Of a DNA stretch of 47,322 nt, positions 41,752 to 47,322 are shown piece by piece. The notes under the pieces are model-generated. The model searched no databases. It worked only from the letters and a program-made list of their open reading frames with translations, and was not told the DNA's origin. The DNA lies in contig CAKJZO010000087.1 in NCBI GenBank assembly GCA_918298275.1, positions 1 through 47,322 of the forward strand, read 5' to 3'. The position numbers and the translations under genes were made by a program. The stretch's first letter is position 1. Each line of letters starts with the position of its first letter. Origin of the DNA: Spirochaetota bacterium. Lineage in GTDB: Bacteria; Spirochaetota; Spirochaetia; Sphaerochaetales; Sphaerochaetaceae.

Positions 41752-43848
41752 ATGAAGACGGTATCAGATTATTTCGGAAGTATGGTGTTTGACGATCGTG
41801 CGATGAGAGCCTCTCTATCAGCAGATGTTTATGCATCTCTGCGCAAGACCATCGATGAAGGAAGTGCATTGGACATCAGTGTTGCGAATGCCGTTGCAGA
41901 AGCCATGAAGAACTGGGCGGTTTCGAAAGGTGCCACCCACTTCACCCACTGGTTCCAGCCACTGACGGGAATCACGGCGGAAAAACATGAAGCATTCATA
42001 AGCCCTTCTCCGGACGGCAGTGTCATCATGGAGTTTTCAGGCAAGGAACTGATCAAAGGTGAACCGGATGCCTCTTCATTCCCCTCAGGAGGTCTGAGGG
42101 CTACATTCGAGGCCCGTGGCTATACTGCATGGGATCCGACCTCATATGCATTCATGAAGGGCAAGACCCTGTGTATCCCCACGGCGTTCTGTTCCTACGG
42201 AGGACCGGCTCTGGACAAGAAAACACCGCTGCTGAGATCTATGGAGGTTCTCAGCAAACAGGCCCTGAGGATTCTCAGACTATTCGGAAACAACACTGCA
42301 AAACGGGTCATTTCATCTGTTGGGCCGGAGCAGGAATACTTCCTGATAACACGCGAGATGTATGAGAAACGCCCTGACCTGCGTTTCTCCGGCAGAACGC
42401 TCTTCGGAGCAAAGCCGCCGAAGGGACAGGAACTCGACGATCACTACTTCGGAGTCATCAAACCCAGCGTGTCAGCCTTCATGGAAGACCTGAACGACGA
42501 ACTCTGGAAACTTGGGATCCTGGCAAAGACAGAGCATAACGAAGTAGCTCCGGCACAGCATGAGCTCGCCCCGATCTACACTACAACCAATATCGCAACC
42601 GACCACAACCAGCTGACTATGGAGATGATGCAGAAAGTGGCTGCCAGACACGGCCTTGTATGCCTGCTTCACGAGAAACCCTTTGCCGGTGTCAATGGAA
42701 GCGGAAAGCATAACAACTGGTCGATTGCAACCGACAGCGGGCAGAATCTCCTCTCCCCCGGAGATACTCCGTATGAGAACGCACAGTTCCTGATTTTCCT
42801 GTGCGCCGTCATCAAAGCCGTAGATGATTATCAGGATCTGCTGCGCATATCCGTAGCAACAGCAGGCAACGACCATCGTCTGGGAGCAAATGAGGCTCCT
42901 CCTGCAGTCATCTCAATCTTCCTCGGTGATGAACTGAATGCGGTACTGGAAGCCATAGAATCCGATACCCCATACAAGGGAACCAAGAAAAAAGTGATGC
43001 GTCTGGGCGCAGAGGTTCTGCCCAAGTTCAACAGGGACACCACGGACCGCAACAGGACGAGCCCGTTCGCATACACCGGAAACAAGTTCGAGTTCCGCAT
43101 GCTCGGTTCCTCCAACAGCATCGCCTGCACCAACATCATGCTCAACAGTGCTGTCGCAGAGAGCCTCAGAGTCATTGCCGACAGTCTTGAGAAGGCAAAG
43201 GATTTCGAAAGCGAGCTCCATGACCTCATCAGGGATACCATCCGCAATCACAAGAGAATCATCTTCAACGGAAACGGCTATGACGATGCATGGATAGAGG
43301 AAGCCACGAAAAAACGCGGACTGCTGAACTATAAGACAACTGCAGACTGCATGCCGCATCTTCTGGACAAGAAGAATGTGACGATGCTTACATCCCTCGG
43401 TGTTTTCACTGACGAGGAACTGCGTTCCAGACGTGACATCATGCTTGAGAACTACTGCAAGAGCGTGGTAATAGAGGCCCGCACCATGATCAGCATGGCA
43501 AGAACCATGATTGCCCCTGCAGTTGAGGAATACGCCGCCTATGTAGCCGGTGCCGCAAACGCAAAGAAATCACTTTCCTCCGACATCGCCTGCACCTATG
43601 AGAAGAATCTTGTCAGAAAGCTTTCAGGTCTGCTTGACGAGATCTGCACCAAGACCGATGCCCTTGAGGCAGTGCTTCCGCTTCTGCAGGATGCAAAGGA
43701 TATAGTTGAAGAATCGGCAGTGGTTCGTGACAGACTTCTTCCGGCCATGGATGAGCTGCGAATCCCATGTGATGAAGCAGAAGTCCTTACGGACAAGAAG
43801 TACTGGCCGTTCCCGACCTATTCGGATCTCCTGTTTGGTGTGAAATGA
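41752..43848 (+). CDS. glnN: glutamine synthetase type III (GlnN)
   Basis: 698 aa, the size of the large GSIII family. Family regions: THFTHWFQPLTGITAEKHEAF at residues 63-83, FSGKELIKGEPDASSFPSGGLRATFEARGYTAWDP (residues 97-131, cited by position), GPEQEYFLI, AKTEHNEVAPAQHELAPIY, LLHEKPFAGVNGSGKHNNWS, cited as residues around 300-325, and NRTSPFAYTGNKFEFR. Makes glutamine from ammonia. Ribosome-binding site AAGGAG is seven bases upstream. With the AmtB-PII fusion it forms the divergent arm. Having both GSI and GSIII suggests use under different ammonia levels. Confidence 0.95.
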   Translation: MKTVSDYFGSMVFDDRAMRASLSADVYASLRKTIDEGSALDISVANAVAEAMKNWAVSKGATHFTHWFQPLTGITAEKHEAFISPSPDGSVIMEFSGKELIKGEPDASSFPSGGLRATFEARGYTAWDPTSYAFMKGKTLCIPTAFCSYGGPALDKKTPLLRSMEVLSKQALRILRLFGNNTAKRVISSVGPEQEYFLITREMYEKRPDLRFSGRTLFGAKPPKGQELDDHYFGVIKPSVSAFMEDLNDELWKLGILAKTEHNEVAPAQHELAPIYTTTNIATDHNQLTMEMMQKVAARHGLVCLLHEKPFAGVNGSGKHNNWSIATDSGQNLLSPGDTPYENAQFLIFLCAVIKAVDDYQDLLRISVATAGNDHRLGANEAPPAVISIFLGDELNAVLEAIESDTPYKGTKKKVMRLGAEVLPKFNRDTTDRNRTSPFAYTGNKFEFRMLGSSNSIACTNIMLNSAVAESLRVIADSLEKAKDFESELHDLIRDTIRNHKRIIFNGNGYDDAWIEEATKKRGLLNYKTTADCMPHLLDKKNVTMLTSLGVFTDEELRSRRDIMLENYCKSVVIEARTMISMARTMIAPAVEEYAAYVAGAANAKKSLSSDIACTYEKNLVRKLSGLLDEICTKTDALEAVLPLLQDAKDIVEESAVVRDRLLPAMDELRIPCDEAEVLTDKKYWPFPTYSDLLFGVK

Positions 43849-43866
43849 GATTGGAGGAGATGGGAT

Positions 43867-45585
43867 ATGACTGTTGAATTCTGGTTTTTGATCGGTGCCG
43901 CACTGGTCTTTTGGATGCAGGCAGGCTTTGCAATGGTGGAGACAGGATTCACCCGTGCGAAGAACGCCGGAAACATCATCATGAAGAACCTGATGGACTT
44001 CTGCATAGGCACAGTTGTGTTCATGCTGCTAGGTTATCCTCTGATGATGGGTGAGGACATGCTCTATGGACTTATAGGAAAACCTAATCTGAACCTGTTC
44101 ACACATTTCAAGGAATTCATAGCCTCCCCTTCGGAAGGCTTCACAGATGCAAGCTACTTTGTATTCAATCTTGTGTTCTGCGCGACGACGGCGACAATCG
44201 TCTCCGGTGCAATGGCTGAAAGGACAAAGCTCTCGGCCTACTGCGTGTACTCCGGAGTGATAAGCATGCTCATCTACCCGATTGAAGCCCACTGGATATG
44301 GGGCGGCGGCTGGTTGGCACAGCTTGGTTTCCATGACTATGCCGGATCCTGTGCCATCCATATGGTGGGCGGGATAGCAGCCTTGATTGGAGCTATCACC
44401 CTTGGCCCGAGAATCGGCAAATACGTCAGGAACAGAGATGGCAAGGTCACGAAGGTCAACGCCATCCCCGGGCATTCGATCCCGCTTGGAGCACTTGGGG
44501 TGTTCATCCTCTGGCTGGGCTGGTACGGATTCAACGGAGCTGCGGCGACCACCCCGTCCGAGTTGTCCTCAATCTTCCTTGCAACGACCGTTGCACCTGC
44601 AGTGGCAACCTGCACCACCATGGTCTACACCTGGATAAGGAACGGCAAACCTGACGTCTCAATGTGCCTCAATGCGGCACTTGCAGGTCTGGTTGCAGTC
44701 ACCGCAGGCTGTGATGCCTTCGATGCAATCGGAGCTTCAGTTGTGGGAATAGTTGCTGGGATACTGGTTGTGGAAGTCGTTGAGAAGCTGGATCTGAAGC
44801 TTCACATAGACGATCCCGTCGGTGCCGTGGGCGTCCATTGTGCAAACGGAATCTGGGGAACCATAGCCGTGGGACTTCTTGCAAACCCGAACGCACCTGC
44901 AGGCCTCAAGGGTCTGCTGTACACGGGCGACTTCAAGCAGTTCGGCATACAGATGCTGGGGTTAGTGGCTGTTGCAGCCTGGGCAACGGTGACAATGCTG
45001 ATCTTCTTCAGGATTCTGAGGAAGGCGAAGTTCCTCCGTGCAGATGCTGCAGATGAGCTCACGGGTCTGGACATTACAGAGCATGGACTTCCAAGCGCCT
45101 ATGCAGACTTCATGCCTGCAGTTGACAAGTATGCGGAGTTCGGCACTGGAGACCAGATTGTGGCGGTCACGGGGACAACCCCTGTTGCGGAGGCGGTTCC
45201 AGTCAAACGGGAGCCATCCTTCGACGGACACAAGTTCACCAAGGTGGAGATTGTGTTCAGGGAGGAGAAGCTCTACGCCCTCAAGGATGCAATGTCAAAG
45301 CTCGGCATCACCGGCATGACTGTGTCACATGTGATGGGCTATGGAATGCAGAAGGGCCATGTCGAGTTCTACCGTGGTGTCGCAGTCGAGACGGACCTAA
45401 GGCCAAAGGTGCAGGTTGACATAGTCGTATCCGCAATCCCGGTAAGAGATGTTGTGGAGACGGCAAAGAAGGTCCTCTACACAGGACATATCGGAGACGG
45501 CAAAATCTTCGTCTACGATGTCGAGAACGTGATCAAGGTCAGAACTGGAGAAGAAGGCTATGATGCCCTCCAGGACGTTGAATAG
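43867..45585 (+). CDS. amtB: ammonium transporter fused to a C-terminal PII domain
   Basis: 572 aa. Residues 1 to about 405 form the 11-helix ammonium channel: GFTRAKNAGNIIMKN, twin-His pore residues in AIHMVGG and VGVHCANGIWGT, GGGWLA. After a linker (residues 410-460) a complete PII domain follows: KVEIVFREEKLYALKDAM, T-loop GYGMQKGHVEFYRGV with the Tyr of the uridylylation site, LRPKVQVDIVV, B-loop TGHIGDGKIFVYDVE. In most bacteria GlnK is separate and plugs the channel when nitrogen is plentiful; here it is tethered. Ribosome-binding site GGAGGAG. 18 bases after glnN. Confidence 0.95.
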   Translation: MTVEFWFLIGAALVFWMQAGFAMVETGFTRAKNAGNIIMKNLMDFCIGTVVFMLLGYPLMMGEDMLYGLIGKPNLNLFTHFKEFIASPSEGFTDASYFVFNLVFCATTATIVSGAMAERTKLSAYCVYSGVISMLIYPIEAHWIWGGGWLAQLGFHDYAGSCAIHMVGGIAALIGAITLGPRIGKYVRNRDGKVTKVNAIPGHSIPLGALGVFILWLGWYGFNGAAATTPSELSSIFLATTVAPAVATCTTMVYTWIRNGKPDVSMCLNAALAGLVAVTAGCDAFDAIGASVVGIVAGILVVEVVEKLDLKLHIDDPVGAVGVHCANGIWGTIAVGLLANPNAPAGLKGLLYTGDFKQFGIQMLGLVAVAAWATVTMLIFFRILRKAKFLRADAADELTGLDITEHGLPSAYADFMPAVDKYAEFGTGDQIVAVTGTTPVAEAVPVKREPSFDGHKFTKVEIVFREEKLYALKDAMSKLGITGMTVSHVMGYGMQKGHVEFYRGVAVETDLRPKVQVDIVVSAIPVRDVVETAKKVLYTGHIGDGKIFVYDVENVIKVRTGEEGYDALQDVE

Positions 45586-45667
45586 GAAACGGTTCCTGAA
45601 TTCTGCAAGAAGGGTGTTTGGAAAGTCCGATGCTCAGAAATGATTGCATAAAGTATTAAATCATTAC

Positions 45668-45697
45668 AATGCCGACACTTGGATGTCGGCATTTTTT
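45668..45697 (+). terminator. intrinsic terminator after amtB
   Basis: AATGCCGACA (45668-45677) and TGTCGGCATT (45684-45693) form a 10-bp perfect stem with a 6-base loop, then a T-run. The 45586-45746 gap holds only this and the next promoter. Confidence 0.9.
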
Positions 45698-45716
45698 GTA
45701 TTTTGGCATCATTCTC

Positions 45717-45746
45717 TTGAAAAGAGCATTTCATATCTGATACTAT
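45717..45746 (+). promoter_or_regulatory. HD-GYP gene promoter, candidate leaderless
   Basis: TTGAAA, a spacer of 17-18 bases, TGA-TACTAT (extended -10), then GTGCGC and ATG at 45753. No Shine-Dalgarno sequence. Coordinates may be one base out. Confidence 0.45.
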
Positions 45747-45752
45747 GTGCGC

Positions 45753-47006
45753 ATGCCAAAAGAACGCGGTAAACTTTGGAAAGACCTCAACAAGTCCATC
45801 TACACGGGTAAGCGGCTTGAAGCCAACCTGAAGGGTATAACCGCGGTCAGCATCCTGAGCGTTGTCCTGGGAATTGTGATGCTCATCATAAACATCGTCC
45901 AGCACAGGAGCATCCCCATAATATCCACCTCAGTCATGTTCGTTTTGGCCGGAGCCATATCGGCAATAGCTTCTTATTTCTACAAGGCACGCAAGGTCTC
46001 CGAGTTCTGCGCCATATTCACATGCATAGTGACCTTCACATTCTATGCCATAAGCGGCTCTATGAACGGGTTCTCCGTCATCTGGGCTCTTCTCATGCCC
46101 ATAGGTGTGAGCTACTTCCTAAGCGTGAAGCTCGGAATAATCACATCCCTCTATTATGAGGTTCTCTGCATCGTGCTGTTCTACACACCGATCAGACAGC
46201 ACATGGCACGCTACTATTCGGATATAACCATGACCCGTTACCCCATAGTATTCCTGTCAGTTGCATCGGTCACGATCGTGGCCATGATCAACTACCACCG
46301 CATGGCATTGAGGGAGATGGATTACACGGAGCACCTTGATGAAGAAGTGAAGAAGCAGAGCGCCATTGCCATAGAGCGTGCGGACAAGCTTGAGCTGATG
46401 AACGAGGAAGTGGTTAACATGCTTGCAATGGCAATCGATGCCAAGGACCGCTACACCAACGGTCACTCCATACGCGTCGCATCCTACTCGGAGGCCCTTG
46501 CCAAGGAGATTGAAATGCCGGAAGAGGAGATCAAGGTCCTGAAGCGGGAGGCCATGGTACACGACATCGGCAAGATCGGAATCCCCGATGCTGTCCTGAA
46601 CAATCCGGGAGAGCTATCTGAGGAGGAGTTCAAGATACTCGAGTCCCATACCACAATCGGGGCCAGGATCCTTGAGAAGGCCAGCGGGATGGAGGGAGCG
46701 CGCGATGTCGCGGAGTTCCATCATGAGCGATATGACGGCAAGGGATACCCCAAAGGCCTCAAAGGCAATGAAATCCCCTTCCATGCACGCATAGTCAGCA
46801 TAGCCGATGCCTACGATGCCATGAACTCTGACCGCATCTACAGAAAGAGCCTCAAGCCGTCTTCCATAAGAAGCGAGCTTGCCAAGGGAAGAGGCACACA
46901 GTTCGATCCCGAACTGCTCAATGCCTTCCTGAAGCTGTTCAACAGAGGCATCCTGGACGACATGCAGACAATCAGCTACCGCATGCTGTTTGATCCGCCC
47001 AAATAA
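45753..47006 (+). CDS. membrane HD-GYP domain phosphodiesterase
   Basis: About 417 aa. Residues 30-195 contain roughly six hydrophobic membrane helices of unassigned sensing type. A short coiled region (HLDEEVKKQSAIAIERADKLE) leads to the HD-GYP domain, residues 220-410: NGHSIRVASYSEALA, VHDIGKIGIPDAVLN, HTTIGARIL, FHHERYDGKGYPKGLKG, ISIADAYDAMNSDR. All metal-binding and GYP residues are present, so it is expected to degrade cyclic di-GMP in response to a membrane signal. A GTG two codons upstream is the alternative start; ATG fits the promoter spacing. Confidence 0.92.
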   Translation: MPKERGKLWKDLNKSIYTGKRLEANLKGITAVSILSVVLGIVMLIINIVQHRSIPIISTSVMFVLAGAISAIASYFYKARKVSEFCAIFTCIVTFTFYAISGSMNGFSVIWALLMPIGVSYFLSVKLGIITSLYYEVLCIVLFYTPIRQHMARYYSDITMTRYPIVFLSVASVTIVAMINYHRMALREMDYTEHLDEEVKKQSAIAIERADKLELMNEEVVNMLAMAIDAKDRYTNGHSIRVASYSEALAKEIEMPEEEIKVLKREAMVHDIGKIGIPDAVLNNPGELSEEEFKILESHTTIGARILEKASGMEGARDVAEFHHERYDGKGYPKGLKGNEIPFHARIVSIADAYDAMNSDRIYRKSLKPSSIRSELAKGRGTQFDPELLNAFLKLFNRGILDDMQTISYRMLFDPPK

Positions 47007-47007
47007 A

Positions 47008-47034
47008 AAAGGCCTTCTGCTGATAGAAGACCTT
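47008..47034 (+). terminator. terminator-like hairpin after the HD-GYP gene
   Basis: Directly after the stop: AAAGG-C-CTTCT, loop GCTGAT, AGAAG-A-CCTTT, 10 pairs with one mismatch. The T-rich tail is short, so efficiency is uncertain. Confidence 0.55.
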
Positions 47035-47143
47035 TCAGTTCCACGGAAAGAGAAATCATATCATGGATGATTACAATAGAATCATACCAAATACAGGGAA
47101 TCAAGAACCGACAAAAGAGTGGGAATGATCCTCACGTCTAAAT

Positions 47144-47183
47144 CTGCACAGTAAAAATTCGAAAAAATGCACAATTAAAACTC
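47144..47183 (+). repeat. imperfect direct repeat upstream of the transposase
   Basis: Two copies of a 16-base element (47145-47160 and 47168-47183), starting TGCACA and differing at three positions, spaced 23 bases apart. They may belong to the left end of the insertion sequence. No gene is seen in 47035-47283. Confidence 0.35.
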
Positions 47184-47283
47184 TTGAATTTACAATCTAA
47201 GTGCAACAGATGAAGAAAGAGGAAGTGACCCAGAACTTCTGATAGAATGGTGTTTGCGACGACATCACTCATCGGAGGTTACA

Positions 47284-47322
47284 ATGGGTCACTACAGACA
47301 TCTTACACTGGAAGAACGGGAA
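47284..47322 (+). CDS. IS30-family transposase (5' end only)
   Basis: The ATG at 47284 is preceded by GGAGG and opens a frame reading MGHYRHLTLEEREK..., cut after 13 codons by the window edge. The N-terminal HLTLEERE pattern is the start of the IS30 transposase helix-turn-helix region. Left end of the element is therefore between about 47040 and 47283; its terminal inverted repeat cannot be fixed without the right end. Confidence 0.65.
   Translation, partial: MGHYRHLTLEERE

Noticed and set aside
47008-47034. Third ANTAR hairpin after the HD-GYP gene (six-base loop)
   Set aside because: The loop is GCTGAT, without A at position 1, and it follows a stop codon; it is better read as a terminator.
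1-47322. CRISPR arrays, tRNA and rRNA genes
   Set aside because: No regularly spaced repeats and no tRNA-like cloverleaf or rRNA stretch were recognised by eye; a dedicated search (tRNAscan-SE, Infernal) was not possible.

Overview
Organism and overall character. The window is a gene-dense bacterial chromosome segment of medium GC with short intergenic gaps, and no rRNA, tRNA or CRISPR array was found. Gene content (a CarD regulator next to ispD-ispF, many FAD and Fe-S anaerobic enzymes, type III glutamine synthetase, split glutamate synthase, a Na/Pi cotransporter, a small secreted barrel-like protein) fits a host-associated or anaerobic Spirochaetota lineage (Treponema/Sphaerochaeta-like). 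This placement is inference from gene content and was not tested by any search.

Layout. 1-9.96 kb: radical-SAM SplB-like enzyme (cut by the window edge), an E2/CAT-fold protein with altered catalytic residues, rsmE, an orphan oligopeptide-binding protein; on the minus strand the tight carD-ispD-ispF set; then malQ, xpt-guaA. 10.1-12.7 kb: a BrnT/BrnA toxin-antitoxin pair with a perfect palindromic operator, and a MATE transporter fused to a GHKL/RsbW-like ATPase. 12.9-18.5 kb: M13 lipoprotein peptidase, aldehyde and alcohol dehydrogenases, a DMT exporter. 18.5-22.3 kb: a selenium cassette (class V aminotransferase, diverging from yedE, tusA-like, DUF3343, selD). 22.4-30.6 kb, minus strand: a truncated VTC-domain gene whose start lies behind a terminator-like hairpin, then an operon read as Na/Pi cotransporter, GlpA-like dehydrogenase, oxidoreductase-DUF1667 fusion, frameshifted xylulokinase-type kinase, fucose/arabinose isomerase-family protein. 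30.7-34.5 kb: secreted small protein, GNAT, a standalone GMP synthetase ATPase subunit (a second guaA-type gene), asnB.

34.6-45.6 kb is an ammonium-assimilation locus: a seven-gene minus-strand operon (split glutamate synthase with Fe-S and FAD electron-transfer subunits, glnA, ANTAR regulator) diverging from glnN (GSIII) and an AmtB-PII fusion. The shared intergenic region is the most interesting part of the window. Each divergent transcript is predicted to begin with a hairpin carrying the same hexaloop AAAGGC (A at 1, G at 4, the signature recognised by ANTAR proteins), and in both the loop and 3' arm of that hairpin are also the 5' arm of an intrinsic terminator. This suggests that the ANTAR protein encoded at the end of the operon antiterminates both arms. 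The window ends with an HD-GYP protein and the start of an IS30-type transposase.

A second, window-wide signal is that several first genes (carD, the class V aminotransferase, the iron alcohol dehydrogenase, the E2-like gene, the HD-GYP gene) have a good -10 hexamer ending only 6-7 bases before the ATG and no Shine-Dalgarno sequence, as expected of leaderless mRNAs, while other genes nearby have ordinary strong ribosome-binding sites.
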